DNA of 64,000 nucleotides from Acidihalobacter aeolianus (GCF_001753165.1 NZ_CP017449.1:98485-162484), one strand, 5' to 3'. Numbered from the stretch's first letter, positions 24,544-33,931 are shown. The notes: generated from the letters alone by a model not told the origin. Program-made: numbers and translations.

Positions 24544-26577
24544 TTAGTCTGTATTTGCTTTTGTCTGCAGGATGATCACGTATGTCCCGATTTCTTGCTT
24601 ACTTTCTTTGGCCTCAAGCATGTCGCCTAATGGGCTGCCGTTCTTGATGTGCGAAAGCAAGATCTGGTAGAGGTTAGCACCTAATATCGACTTTGCTTGC
24701 TCATCAAGATAAATCCCGTATTTCTCGAACTCAGGTTCATCACATCCAACCTGTTGGTACCTAACCGTACTCTGCTTTACGGCGCGCTTGAGACTGATGT
24801 AGAGCTTCCTTAATTCAGTCCCGGAAAGTAACCGGGTTACATCGGCAACCGAGTCATGATCGGTTTGCTTTATTTCTTGCTTATCAAGTGGTTGTCTATT
24901 CTGTGCGTCGTGAATACTGTTGTCCATTTCGGTGACAGTTTGATGTACGTCACTATTCTCAGATCGTTTATCCGGAGCACCTATACCATCATGATTCTTT
25001 GAATTATCTGGTTTTGTAGCCGCCGACTTATTGAGGTGGTTAATCCACGCGTCAGCCGACATTTGGACCTCGTCTTGTGTGAGGTCGATTGCGGTCTCGT
25101 TTTCTGCGGGCTCATGTGTCCGGGTCGTTGGTGTTGTTGATGTTGCGCTGTCTACATCGCTTCTGAATGCTGCGCGGACACCCCAGTATGGCTCGACAGT
25201 CTCAGGTATCCCGAGACTGTCAGGTATCGCCTGACTCAGATATTTAAGCTGGCCTTCGAGTTTGACGATGATCAGGTGCTTTTGCTGGATAATTTTTGAC
25301 TTCGAATCATCCTTGATATTGACCAGCTTAAAGGTCACATTCCAATAAGCGCGCTCTTTTGAGTATGTCTGTCCGTTGTGGTTCTTGAAGAGCAGGTCGC
25401 GGTTATCCAGATTTTCCATAAGATTTACCGTTAATACATAACGGCGATCCGCAAGCTGTTTTTTGCGTTGCGCGGCATTCAAACCCAGTCGCTCCGCTAA
25501 CGCGATGCGCAAAGGCTCCTCTGCCAGATAAAGCCTGTTTTTGTGCTTGTAGCCGATCCTCAGACTCGGGTTCTTCCCATTCAGACGGCCAGGGATTGCA
25601 AGCAGATCAGCAAATGCCTCGAAGACGGGATCTACCGAGTCATCCTCTTTGGTGTCTCTGGGACTCAGGATTTCACGACCTTCTTCTTTTGATGCCTGCG
25701 CATCCGCTTCACGCAAGTATTCCATGAGCGCGCGCGCGCGGTCGCTCACAGAGTTCGACATGTAGTTGGGGTGATGGTAGTGAGCGATCGCCGCTATAAG
25801 ATCCTGTCGATCTTCAGCGGGGAGGTCCCATGCTTCCGGTAAGCGAGCGAGCATGAAGGAACCAAGACGGTCGTGGTCATGACGTTTTTCTACGATCAGC
25901 CCACCCTTGTCGCGTATGTAGGTCTCTACCTTGCCGAGGTCATGCGCCATGCCAACGAGACCCACCAAGGGGTCGTCTGGGTCAAACCGATACATCGGAT
26001 CATGCAGAGGATGTGTTATTTGTCCTTGCTGGTTGATGTGCGGTTCGTAGGTATGGTCTGCCGCATGAGTGACCATGTAACGACAGACGTTGCATGAGTG
26101 CTCGAACAGACTCAGGTCTGCATGCCAGCCTGAGACTGGTGCTGCAGGGGTGTCATGAGCGGCCATGACTTCTATGACTGCTTTGAGCATTGCGGCATGA
26201 GACGGATGCCCTTGCATGCGCTGATGCCATTCATGCAATGGGTCGTCTTGCGGGAACGCCGGCGCTGCATTCTGGTGTCGTTTAGGCGCACCGAGACCTG
26301 GCGGAATAATGCCAAGCGTGGTGGTAAAACCCTGATACGTGCGTCCGCTGAGTGCCTGCTTATTTCTGAGCCGGAATGCGCCGATGACCAATGCGACGGT
26401 ACCTGCGGCCGCACCCATGGCTAGTACATCAACTGAGAGACTTTTGGTCACCCGGTCCAGCAGGTCCACTGGATCGTAGAGGTGCTTTATCTCAGATGAT
26501 TTGATAAACGATAAAGCAGAGATGGACCACCAAAGGCCAGTCACAACGATCGCAGACTGAACGAGTGGATTACGCAT
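24544..26577 (-). CDS. Membrane-anchored HD-domain protein (possible MobH-like TraI)
   Basis: 677 aa from ATG 26577, overlapping the upstream stop by 8 bp. Two N-terminal membrane helices (VQSAIVVTGLWWSISALSF; VDVLAMGAAAGTVALVIGAF) precede an HD phosphohydrolase domain (~residues 155-280) with SLFEHSCNVCRYM, VGMAHDLGKVETYI and AHYHHPN metal-ligand candidates. The C-terminal half is polar and low complexity. MobH relaxases are HD proteins and no other relaxase is visible here, so a transfer role is possible, but the canonical MobH motif is not clear. A nucleotide phosphohydrolase is the alternative. Confidence 0.6.
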   Translation of the reverse strand: MRNPLVQSAIVVTGLWWSISALSFIKSSEIKHLYDPVDLLDRVTKSLSVDVLAMGAAAGTVALVIGAFRLRNKQALSGRTYQGFTTTLGIIPPGLGAPKRHQNAAPAFPQDDPLHEWHQRMQGHPSHAAMLKAVIEVMAAHDTPAAPVSGWHADLSLFEHSCNVCRYMVTHAADHTYEPHINQQGQITHPLHDPMYRFDPDDPLVGLVGMAHDLGKVETYIRDKGGLIVEKRHDHDRLGSFMLARLPEAWDLPAEDRQDLIAAIAHYHHPNYMSNSVSDRARALMEYLREADAQASKEEGREILSPRDTKEDDSVDPVFEAFADLLAIPGRLNGKNPSLRIGYKHKNRLYLAEEPLRIALAERLGLNAAQRKKQLADRRYVLTVNLMENLDNRDLLFKNHNGQTYSKERAYWNVTFKLVNIKDDSKSKIIQQKHLIIVKLEGQLKYLSQAIPDSLGIPETVEPYWGVRAAFRSDVDSATSTTPTTRTHEPAENETAIDLTQDEVQMSADAWINHLNKSAATKPDNSKNHDGIGAPDKRSENSDVHQTVTEMDNSIHDAQNRQPLDKQEIKQTDHDSVADVTRLLSGTELRKLYISLKRAVKQSTVRYQQVGCDEPEFEKYGIYLDEQAKSILGANLYQILLSHIKNGSPLGDMLEAKESKQEIGTYVIILQTKANTD

Positions 26578-27130
26578 CCCTATCGCGATTGCCGTGATCC
26601 GCAACGTGCCGGCTTAGAACCACGCCACCTTCTGGGTCCCATGGGGCCAGGAGTAGTGTGTAGTCACTGGCTTGTTCCAGGCACACGCCATTATTACGCG
26701 CCCACTCGCTCACCTGTGGGCTGGCAGAGTATGTGCAGTAGATTTTGCCTATGGGTTTTTCAGCATGCAGTTCTGAAAGGTGCCTCATCAGACAGGCGCG
26801 ATGCTGGTGAGATGTATCCGCGTGCAGTATGGCGACTTGAGGCTTCACTTCCATCAAGCGTCGCCTAGACAGGAGTAGAAGACCGCCCGGGCCGTATTGC
26901 GTGTGGGCTTCAAGCGCTGAGGTTCTAGCTTTCTCGGTGTTGAAGATCCAGAGCGGCATAGTCTTGTAGTTAGCCAAGGTCTGGATGCCATCCTCTAGCG
27001 CAGTCTGACCTGACTGCCTAGTGCGCTCGAGCGTATAGGAATAGGCGTCCTCACGTATCCATAAGGGGAGTTCATCGAGGTGCGGTTGCCAGGCGCAGCG
27101 AAGTGACTTGTCTAGTGGGATTACGTTCAT
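26570..27130 (-). CDS. Hypothetical protein in OB-fold/HD operon
   Basis: 186 aa. No domain was recognised with certainty. The order of strands and helices around AVAILHADTSHQHR-like and GKIYCTYSASPQVSEWARNNG suggests an alpha/beta (Rossmann- or Toprim-like) fold. It lies 6 bp after the OB-fold gene and overlaps the HD gene. Confidence 0.65.
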   Translation of the reverse strand: MNVIPLDKSLRCAWQPHLDELPLWIREDAYSYTLERTRQSGQTALEDGIQTLANYKTMPLWIFNTEKARTSALEAHTQYGPGGLLLLSRRRLMEVKPQVAILHADTSHQHRACLMRHLSELHAEKPIGKIYCTYSASPQVSEWARNNGVCLEQASDYTLLLAPWDPEGGVVLSRHVADHGNRDRDA

Positions 27131-27136
27131 GCGGCG

Positions 27137-28051
27137 CTACAAGTCAGATGCGCTGGCAAGGCGCCTGGCTGGTGCCCCTTCTCCATGCGCATGAGCCGCA
27201 TCCCTGTCTATATTGGGTGCCGGGTCTGTATTTGATGTCTCCGGCTGCGTAGCCTGTGCCTTGGCGACACGCTCAGTGCTTCGACGGGTCAGGTCTATGA
27301 AATCTAGGAGCATTTTCTTGGCCCATTCTGGGGGATAAGGAATATCGCCAGGTTCTGCTTGCAGAACATGCGGAGCGTCTATGAATACCCCGCTGTGCTG
27401 GTCGATCTTGATATTCCCTTCTATCATAACGGGTTGACCGATCTGTAAGCGCGAGGCGTACACATCCGTGTATCGGCTGACGCGTACAGGGATGGCAGCT
27501 CCATCGTCTTCTACTTGCTTGATGAGCAGCCAGAGATATTTGGCTCGCGCGGTGCCAGTCTGCCCGTTGCCATTGGCTTTAACGGGCTGCTTCACGATCG
27601 ATCCGACAAAACCTGCGATCTTTACGCTGTTTGAGGATTGAGAGAGACGCTGTCCGTCTACAAAGGGTTTGAAGGTATCCGTGCCTTCGGTCCTGAGGTG
27701 ATCCATCCACGCGATAGATGGCGGCATCTCGAGCTGGGTGGGCCGCTCTACAGAAATGACTCGCACATAGGCGGACCGTTGACTACCCTTCTGGGTCCCC
27801 ATGATGTGCCCCACGACCTTCACGGGGCCTTTGTCGCGGAACGAGTTTCTCAGTCTCTTGTTAGATGGAAGTTGTACCGGGATCGCTTTGTCAGGATTGT
27901 TGGTCTGCTGGATGAGGAAGGTCGTTTTGCCGTCCTCGGTGCGTGACGGGTTCCGCAAGAACCCGGCCAGCCAGACCACGTTCAGAGCGCCTGCCACCAG
28001 CATGCTGCTCTGTGTATGTCCCAGCTGTGCCTGTCGGTAGTGACGTGGCAT
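27137..28051 (-). CDS. Tandem OB-fold, SSB-like protein
   Basis: 304 aa. Two similar beta-rich blocks: NVVWLAGFLRNPSRTEDGKTTFLIQQ ... VKVVGHIMGTQKG (~25-105), and VKIAGFVGSIVKQPVKAN ... YLWLLIKQV ... QPVMIEGNIKIDQHSG (~145-235). Each has the strand order of an SSB/PriB OB fold. The acidic/polar C-terminal tail is also SSB-like. It probably binds single-stranded DNA in replication or transfer. First gene of the minus operon that ends at the sigma-like gene. Confidence 0.6.
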   Translation of the reverse strand: MPRHYRQAQLGHTQSSMLVAGALNVVWLAGFLRNPSRTEDGKTTFLIQQTNNPDKAIPVQLPSNKRLRNSFRDKGPVKVVGHIMGTQKGSQRSAYVRVISVERPTQLEMPPSIAWMDHLRTEGTDTFKPFVDGQRLSQSSNSVKIAGFVGSIVKQPVKANGNGQTGTARAKYLWLLIKQVEDDGAAIPVRVSRYTDVYASRLQIGQPVMIEGNIKIDQHSGVFIDAPHVLQAEPGDIPYPPEWAKKMLLDFIDLTRRSTERVAKAQATQPETSNTDPAPNIDRDAAHAHGEGAPARRLASASDL

Positions 28052-28104
28052 CCGATAACCTCCATCTTGCTTTTTTGTGAATCATTATGAAGTCAACACC
28101 AGAA

Positions 28105-28117
28105 TAGTATAATACCA
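28105..28117. promoter_or_regulatory. TAGTATAATACCA box in a divergent promoter (site 6)
   Basis: The only box between divergent genes. On the plus strand AGTATAAT (-10 28108-28113) points to the HTH gene at 28151 (leader ~31 nt). On the minus strand the perfect half gives TGGTATTAT for the OB-fold operon (leader ~51 nt). One bound protein could control both. Confidence 0.75.
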
Positions 28118-28150
28118 TTATTATTATTCGATCATCTGCAGCGAGGATAT

Positions 28151-28636
28151 ATGGAGAATTCGATACAGCTGAGTGGCCCAAGCAGGATTAGGCAGTTGCT
28201 AGGGAACATTCTGGACAATGATGAAGACATCGATATCGCCCGTATCAGCCGTGAGCTGGGTATCTCTAGCGCCCTGTTTCGCGGTCTGCTTAAAAGCGAT
28301 GTCGAATTTTCCTCGCTAAGCTACAAATCTCTTCGCTCGCTCGCTCTCTTGTTAAGCATGCCGCTGGGGCTTCTATATCGCGAGCTTGGGCTTCTTGAGC
28401 AAGATGATTTTTTCGAGGACAAGCGAGACCTTGAGGTCATCATCAACGAGCTTTACGAACAGATGCGGCACGATGATGAGTTCTCTGCCATAGCGCCTAC
28501 CTACCAGGACTGGATTAAGACACCGGTGGCGACCCGTGTCGCCCTAGTGGCTTGTTATGAGAAGGCCTGCGGCAAGCTGTCACGCTCCTCGTTGATCATG
28601 GCGCTGTCCGACAAGGACAAAGAAGAGACCCGTTAG
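28151..28636 (+). CDS. HTH transcriptional regulator, candidate box-binding repressor
   Basis: 161 aa, GAGG 8 bp before ATG 28151. Residues ~25-80 look like a helix-turn-helix (DIARISRELGISSALFRGLLKSD then SYKSLRSLALLLSMPLGLLYRELGL, an XRE-like ending). The C-terminal half is helical and may dimerise. It is transcribed alone from the box at 28105, which suggests autoregulation, making it the leading candidate for the protein that reads the TGGTATWATACCA sites. Confidence 0.65.
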   Translation: MENSIQLSGPSRIRQLLGNILDNDEDIDIARISRELGISSALFRGLLKSDVEFSSLSYKSLRSLALLLSMPLGLLYRELGLLEQDDFFEDKRDLEVIINELYEQMRHDDEFSAIAPTYQDWIKTPVATRVALVACYEKACGKLSRSSLIMALSDKDKEETR

Positions 28637-28651
28637 CATCGCTAACGGGTC
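28626..28651. terminator. Hairpin between convergent genes
   Basis: GACCCGTTAGC/GCTAACGGGTC stem with a 3-nt loop that includes the stop codon of the HTH gene and precedes the end of the convergent VWA gene. No strong U-tract on either strand. Confidence 0.5.
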
Positions 28652-28656
28652 CGTGG

Positions 28657-30985
28657 TTACAGCTCTAACGTGATCTCCAACGCATTGATCAAGGCGGCGG
28701 GGATCTGCTCACCAGTTGGTGCGTACTGCGGTGGAACCGGAAATGCGGCTTCCATCTCCACCAACGACCTTTCTTTCTTCTTCTCCATCAAAAACGTGTT
28801 GCCGATGAAGACAGGCGCGACGTCAATCCCGATCAGGTGCGCCTCGTTGACCGCGGCGGCAACCTCCGGGGGATTGTTGGGGACTCCATCAGTCATCAGG
28901 ATGATGACATGACGCTTCTCAGAAGCTGACATGCTGACCTGGATTGCCCAGTAGAGCGCTGCCGCCATCTCCGTTCCACCCATTGCGAGTGGGTAGATCA
29001 TCGACTTGCGGAAGGGTGCATGTTCTTCCTTTACCGGGTATACGGCGCTGTCGAAAAGACCAACCGCGAAAGGCACGTCAAGCGATTCCAGCATTTCGCC
29101 AGTCACGCGTAACGCAGCCGCTTGCCAGATATGGCTATCCACCTGATAGCCCATGCTCCAGGAGACATCCCCGAGAATGACCACGTGTGTATCGAGCTTC
29201 TCGCCTTCGGTCTTGTTGATGAAGATGCGCGAATCCGAAACCATCGCGCGTGCGAGATGCCTTGTGGATACCCTGCGTCCCATATCCTGAACATGGCGCT
29301 GTGCTTCGGTCCTTGCGACCAAAAGTGCTTCTAGTGGACCTGCCAGCCTGGTTGCCAAGGTGGCTTCCAGTGGATTAACTGGTGTTTCCAGAAGCAGGAG
29401 GTTACTCAGAGTCAGCGTTTCTGCTTCGTCGTCATCTTGGTCGCCATCATCGACAGGGGCCAGTGGGTTGTCGTCTTCCTGCTTTAGTAGCGAGCTGAGG
29501 TCTGTGTCCCTGATGTCAGACTCTTCGGCATCGAGGACACTGGCAATTACCTGTTGATTACCTGCAGAACCGCCTTGCTTAGGTGTGCCATCCTCGGTGT
29601 CGTCAGACCCGCTTGCTTCGTCGGACGTGTTGCTGTCTTCGGAATCATCGGAGTCATCGGAAGCCTCGGAATCACCCTGACCCTCGGACTCATCCTCGGT
29701 GTCGTCAGACCCGTTTGCTTCGTCGGACGTGTTGCTGTCATCGGAGTCATCGGAGTCATCGGAAGCCTCGGAATCACCCTGACCCTCGGACTCATCCTCG
29801 GTGTCGTCAGACCCGCTTGCTTCGTCGGACGTGTTGCTGTCTTCGGAATCATCGGAGTCATCGGAAGCCTCGGAATCACCCTGACCCTCGGACTCATCCT
29901 CGGTGTCGTCAGACCCGTTTGCTTCGTCGGACGTGTTGCTGTCCATCCTCGGTGTCGTCAGACCCGCTTGCTTCGTCGGACGTGTTGCTGTCTTCGGAAT
30001 CATCGGAGTCATCGGAAGCCTCGGAATCACCCTGACCCTCGGACTCATCCTCGGTGTCGTCAGACCCGTTTGCTTCGTCGGACGTGTTGCTGTCATCGGA
30101 GTCATCGGAGTCATCGGAAGCCTCGGAATCACCCTGACCCTCGGACTCATCCTCGGTGTCGTCAGACCCGCTTGCTTCGTCGGACGTGTTGCTGTCTTCG
30201 GAATCATCGGAGTCATCGGAAGCCTCGGAATCACCCTGACCCTCGGACTCATCCTCGGTGTCGTCAGACCCGTTTGCTTCGTCGGACGTGTTGCTGTCGT
30301 CGGAATCATCGGAGTCATCGGAAGCCTCGGAGTCTGCGTTCGGCTTACCGGGTGGCGGTGGATCCTGCTCCATTTCCTGCTTGAGTCGAGCCAGTATCTG
30401 GCGTACACCCTGTGCTACGCCGGCCGTGTTGCAGGCTAACGTCGCCTGTCTCGCGAGCGTATGCAGATCGTTCATGAGGTCCTCGCCGAAAATCTGGTTA
30501 GCGAGTTCCTTGTATTGCTCGGCCATCTCATCGACAACGCTGTGTCCCAACTCGGACGAGCGAAGTGGCAAGAACAGCGCAGCATCGAGGGTGGTCGCCT
30601 GGGAGTCAGAAGGCTCCGGAGGGCGGTACCACTCGATAGCGATGGCTGCTTTAACAGTTTCATGCAGCATCGCCTTGGCGCCGGGGAAGAGACGCTGGGC
30701 GTCTCGCTCGTTGCGTATATCTTCCAAGGCGTTGCAGAGCCTCTTGCCGAAAGCACCCAAGTCCTCCGGGTACGGGTCTGTCTGGCGGACGTGCATACCT
30801 TCGTGCACAGCCAACCCCGGTAGGAGCGCTGCTTGTTGCTCTGTGCCTATCGCACGCAAAGATGGGAAGAAGATGTACTTCTTGCCATCGGTCCAGGCGC
30901 CATCCCCTTTGAAAATTGGGATAAGGCCAAGCGCGTTGGCCGTAGCCTGGGCGAGCACGATCAAAGACCGTCCAGATTGCTTCAT
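28657..30985 (-). pseudogene. CobT/VWA-like protein, frameshifted in a tandem repeat
   Basis: Start ATG 30985 with GGAG 7 bp upstream. The N-terminal ~215 aa contain LAVHEGMHVRQTD and an EDIRNERDAQRLFPG segment, as in CobT-like VWA proteins. An Asp/Ser/Glu-rich linker made of 34-aa repeats follows. The C-terminal ~330 aa are a VWA domain with MIDAS residues DVSWS and MTDG. Repeat unit 4 lacks 53 bp, which shifts the frame and ends the first part at 29909. With one full unit restored the gene would code for 793 aa. VWA/CobT proteins usually act with an AAA ATPase chaperone. Mutation, phase variation or misassembly of the repeat are all possible. Confidence 0.75.
29591..30350. repeat. 102-bp tandem repeat array inside the VWA gene
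   Basis: Eight units begin with TCCTCGGTGTCGTC at 29591, 29693, 29795, 29897, 29946, 30048, 30150 and 30252. All spacings are 102 bp except the fourth, which is 49 bp. Two sub-types alternate (encoding SEDSNTSDEASG and SDDSNTSDEANG). The units encode an acidic disordered linker. Confidence 0.95.
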
Positions 30986-31082
30986 TGGCGTATCTCCTGC
31001 GCATCCATGCCCGGATGCCTGGGTTCAGGTCGAGTACCTGTAACGGCTTTGACCTGCACGGGTGACTATGCGCGGGAGCTGC

Positions 31083-31271
31083 TTAGGCTAGGCGACAACC
31101 TTTACGGTTCTTGATTTGAGCGTCAGACGGGCGCTCTTCGTCAAATCTCCAGCTGCCATCGGACCAATGTTCCAACCAGCCCCACTCGACTGAAAGCTCG
31201 TCCTGGCCGGGCTCGGGTGGCTTGGCCCACCAAGGTTCGCGGGAGATGAGGCGCTTGTCTTGATGATTCAT
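31083..31271 (-). CDS. Small Trp-rich hypothetical protein
   Basis: 62 aa from ATG 31271. Composition is acidic and Trp-rich (EPWWAKPPEPGQDELSVEWGWLEHWSDGSWRFDEERP). It starts 5 bp after the stop of the 56-aa membrane protein. Weak ribosome-binding site, so possibly coupled. No family. Confidence 0.5.
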   Translation of the reverse strand: MNHQDKRLISREPWWAKPPEPGQDELSVEWGWLEHWSDGSWRFDEERPSDAQIKNRKGCRLA

Positions 31272-31275
31272 GGTG

Positions 31276-31446
31276 CTAGCGACGTCGTGAGAGGCGCGTG
31301 AGCAGTGCGCCGATGATGAGGATGGCAGCAGAGGCGGCGAGTGTCCCAACCAAACCAAGGCCGCGCGTGATACCCCAGATGACACGGTAGATGGCGCCAT
31401 GTATGAGCGCGGACCCAATAGAGGCAACTATGGAGTGGTGGTACAT
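31276..31446 (-). CDS. Small membrane protein, 56 aa
   Basis: ATG 31446 with a strong AGGAGG 10 bp upstream. An amphipathic N-terminus is followed by a helix GLGLVGTLAASAAILIIGALL and an Arg-rich C-terminus (TRLSRRR). It lies in the same minus operon as the parM/parR-like pair. Confidence 0.6.
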   Translation of the reverse strand: MYHHSIVASIGSALIHGAIYRVIWGITRGLGLVGTLAASAAILIIGALLTRLSRRR

Positions 31447-31459
31447 CGAGGTGATCCTC

Positions 31460-31768
31460 CTAGAATTGGTCCATGTTCATGACGAGCGCTTCTTCGTCTT
31501 CGGCGCTAATTTGTGGCTCCGCCGGTTCCGGTTGCGCTGCGGGGACTGCTCGAACCATGAGAGGCGCGGACGCTTCTGCCCGTCCCTGGGCAGAAAGCAT
31601 CGCTGCAACAAGTGCACTGTGCAGAAACTGGGTGGCTGTGCCCCACGGTATGGTCTGCATGAACGCGTAAAGCTCTGGGTCATCCGCTTCTGTGATCGTG
31701 ACCCTGAGATATTTGACCCCTGGCTTGCCGCCGCCTTTCTTGCGGCGTACGGGGAGCTGCGCTGGCAT
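31460..31768 (-). CDS. ParR/StbB-like DNA-binding adaptor
   Basis: 102 aa from ATG 31768, overlapping the actin-like gene's stop (TGATG). N-terminal basic segment RRKKGGGKPGVKYLRVTITEADDPELYAFMQTIPWGTATQFLHSALVAAM, compatible with a ribbon-helix-helix, then an acidic tail. Position directly behind an actin-like gene is the parM-parR arrangement. It would bind the centromere repeats upstream of the operon. Confidence 0.65.
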   Translation of the reverse strand: MPAQLPVRRKKGGGKPGVKYLRVTITEADDPELYAFMQTIPWGTATQFLHSALVAAMLSAQGRAEASAPLMVRAVPAAQPEPAEPQISAEDEEALVMNMDQF

Positions 31769-32748
31769 CAGGCGGACCGCTTCTTGAGTTGCGCACGAAT
31801 GTGCGCCTCGCCCGAGCGCCGCATCCCTTCTGCGACTGCGAACCGAATATCCTCCGGGATGACCACATGCGGCCACCGCGCGCGAAATGCGTCGGCAACA
31901 AACTGCGCCCCGCCGCCGCCGACCAGCACACCGTCCAGCTTGCGGACGTAATCACTGAGTAAGCGAGTCACCGTAGAAGTGATGTCATTGGTCAGGTGTT
32001 CGATAGCCTTGTCCACCAATGGTGAAATGTCGCGTTGCTTGCCGTACCACCGTAGGGACTTTGTGCGCAGCGCCGCCTCGGCTTCGGTGAAATCGAGTTC
32101 AACGCCATCGTCGCGAAGTGAGCGGCGCAAGTGGTCTACCGCAGTAACAACGCCCGCGCAGGATTCGGAGACCTGCTCAATCCAGACGCCATCAAGGATG
32201 AGTATCAGGTCCGTGCTGTAGCGGCCCACGTCGACTGCCGCCCAGCTTTCCCGAGACAAGACTCTGCCTGGCGTTGGGACGCCGATGTCGTTGAGCATGT
32301 GTGAGTAGTAGATGCCCATCGGCTGGGGCATGACTTTCGCATCGAGGCCGAAGTGCTCGATCACGTGGTCTTTGAGTTTCTGCCGATGAAGTCTCGCAGC
32401 CCTTGATGGCAAGCCGAGCATCAACAATGGGTTTTGCGCGCCGGATTGGTTTAGCCCATGGGTCAGGAGTGCAAGGTACTCGTTGGAGTAGACCCACTCA
32501 TCCGTGAGTGCGTTGTCCGACTCGCGCGCCTGCATGAGTGCAGTCGTGCCCACAAAGTAGGGCTGGCCATGGACGGTAACCGTGTCCTTCGCCGCCCGCT
32601 CTGCCTCGGTGGCATCGGTAATCTTGAAAGCGGGAATTACCGCAGACGGGATGAGGTTCTGGCAGAGCCTGCCTGTTGACGTTTCCCTGTAAGAAACCTT
32701 TAGTGCGGAACGGCCAACGTCTAAGGCTACAGTAGCTGGGCTGGTCAT
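31768..32748 (-). CDS. ParM/StbA-like plasmid-segregation actin
   Basis: 326 aa from ATG 32748 (box promoter and AGAGG upstream; a longer frame starts inside the promoter and is rejected). Actin-fold signatures: phosphate-1 VALDVGRSALKV, phosphate-2 WAAVDVGRYSTDLILIL, adenosine loop VLVGGGGAQFVADAF. It forms filaments that push plasmid copies apart. First gene of a minus-strand operon. Confidence 0.85.
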   Translation of the reverse strand: MTSPATVALDVGRSALKVSYRETSTGRLCQNLIPSAVIPAFKITDATEAERAAKDTVTVHGQPYFVGTTALMQARESDNALTDEWVYSNEYLALLTHGLNQSGAQNPLLMLGLPSRAARLHRQKLKDHVIEHFGLDAKVMPQPMGIYYSHMLNDIGVPTPGRVLSRESWAAVDVGRYSTDLILILDGVWIEQVSESCAGVVTAVDHLRRSLRDDGVELDFTEAEAALRTKSLRWYGKQRDISPLVDKAIEHLTNDITSTVTRLLSDYVRKLDGVLVGGGGAQFVADAFRARWPHVVIPEDIRFAVAEGMRRSGEAHIRAQLKKRSA

Positions 32749-32775
32749 GATTGGGCCTCTGTGGAAGTGCCCGAA

Positions 32776-32788
32776 TAGTATTATACCA
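32776..32788 (-). promoter_or_regulatory. TAGTATTATACCA box before the parM-like gene (site 7)
   Basis: On the minus strand this reads TGGTATAATACTA with a perfect extended -10. Predicted start near 32773, leader ~25 nt to ATG 32748. Confidence 0.78.
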
Positions 32789-32808
32789 TTCATCCGTTGC
32801 GACAACCG

Positions 32809-33153
32809 GTTTATAAAAGTTTATAAATTACCCTGTTTTTTCGCGCAGCGTATTGGCTCGAATTCGATATAAACATATATCCACGCACTGGTTCGTTATC
32901 GCCCGTGTTTCCAAGGCGGGCAAGGTGAATATTTCAGCCCTTTTCAGGCCGTTTAGGCGGTCCCAGGTACTTCGACAGCCGGATGTGTTTATAAATGTTT
33001 ATAAATTGACGCCAGTTTGATCGCCCTCATACGGCTATGCCTGCCTTAATCTCCGCATCGAGTTGGGTCGTGTTTAGATCAATACGTGTCCGCCACGTAC
33101 TACTTCTGTTTCGATCCATATATACTCGCACTGGTTCGTTATGGGCCGTATTT
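32809..33153. repeat. Repeat-rich parC-like / origin-like region
   Basis: Two 21-bp copies of GTTTATAAAWGTTTATAAATT (32809-32829 and 32987-33007, one mismatch; each itself a direct repeat of GTTTATAAA) and two ~37-bp copies containing CGCACTGGTTCGTTAT (32874-32910 and 33117-33153). The position upstream of parM/parR matches a parC centromere; a second origin is the alternative. No coding frame is convincing between 32806 and 33419. Confidence 0.55.
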
Positions 33154-33171
33154 AGGCGTGATAACCGATTA

Positions 33172-33406
33172 GTGCTCTGCTAACCCAAGCGATCTCTGTC
33201 TCAAGCCCCGCCTGGGGGCGTGGCCAGAGCCAGAGAGACGGACGCGGTACTAGTGGGCTCGCTGCCCGCGTTTAGTCCCGCCTCCAGACAGCGCGTTGCC
33301 TGAATCCGGCATCGGCGGTGAAAACCCCCGTATGCCCGTCATGGCGCGCACGGACACTACCTGGTCTGACCCACAAGCGCGTTGCGCCCGTGTCTCAGAC
33401 ACAGAC
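33172..33406. repeat. Direct repeat copy 1 (~235 bp)
   Basis: Begins GTGCTCTGCTAACCCAAGC and ends at TGTCTCAGACACAGAC. The first ~120 bp are identical to copy 2 at 33932-34167 and the rest differs at scattered positions. It lies directly before the 33420 gene. Confidence 0.9.
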
Positions 33407-33419
33407 TTGGAGTTTATTC

Positions 33420-33884
33420 ATGGCCGGGAAGCTGGCATCTGAACCGGATAGCGATATCCCGGTACGACTTGCGAAAGAAGCGCTCGACACAGCCAATGCT
33501 CTGAGCGATCTGCTCTACGAAATTGATGTGGCGATCCACGCGTACGCGAAAACGCTCGAGGATATCCAGCCCCAACATAGCGGCAAGGTATTCATTAGGT
33601 GGAGTGACGGCAAACCGCGGGCCTACCGCTGGGAGAGGGTGGGCAAGACCAAATGGCGCGCAGTCCACCTGCCTAGAGCCAACTTGGCTCGTCGTGCATC
33701 CTCACGTGGCGAGTTCGCAGACTCTTACGAGCGTGTGAATGACATCCTGTCAGATGTATCGTTCCTGATGAACCGCCGCACCGCAGTGCTCAATGTACTG
33801 GGGAACTTCCAGCGCGGCGCCAGCAGCCTCCGCAGGGCGCAGACTGAACGGATAACGGCCTTGGTGGAAAAGGCCTTGTCCTAG
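33420..33884 (+). CDS. Hypothetical protein between direct repeats
   Basis: 154 aa from ATG 33420 (GGAG 7 bp upstream). Mostly helical with a central basic segment (KVFIRWSDGKPRAYRWERVGKTKWRAVHL) that may bind nucleic acid. It is the only gene between the two 235-bp repeats, so the unit resembles a cassette. No family recognised. Confidence 0.65.
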   Translation: MAGKLASEPDSDIPVRLAKEALDTANALSDLLYEIDVAIHAYAKTLEDIQPQHSGKVFIRWSDGKPRAYRWERVGKTKWRAVHLPRANLARRASSRGEFADSYERVNDILSDVSFLMNRRTAVLNVLGNFQRGASSLRRAQTERITALVEKALS

Positions 33885-33931
33885 CCATCTCTGTGTGCGG
33901 GCTGATTGCCTGTTCGCCGGCTTCAGGTTCT

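Noticed and set aside
29554..30439. Long plus-strand open frames across the 102-bp repeats
   Set aside because: They are mirror frames of the GAT/TCC-rich repeat encoding the acidic linker on the minus strand; their Cys/Arg- or Val/Gly-rich composition is a by-product.
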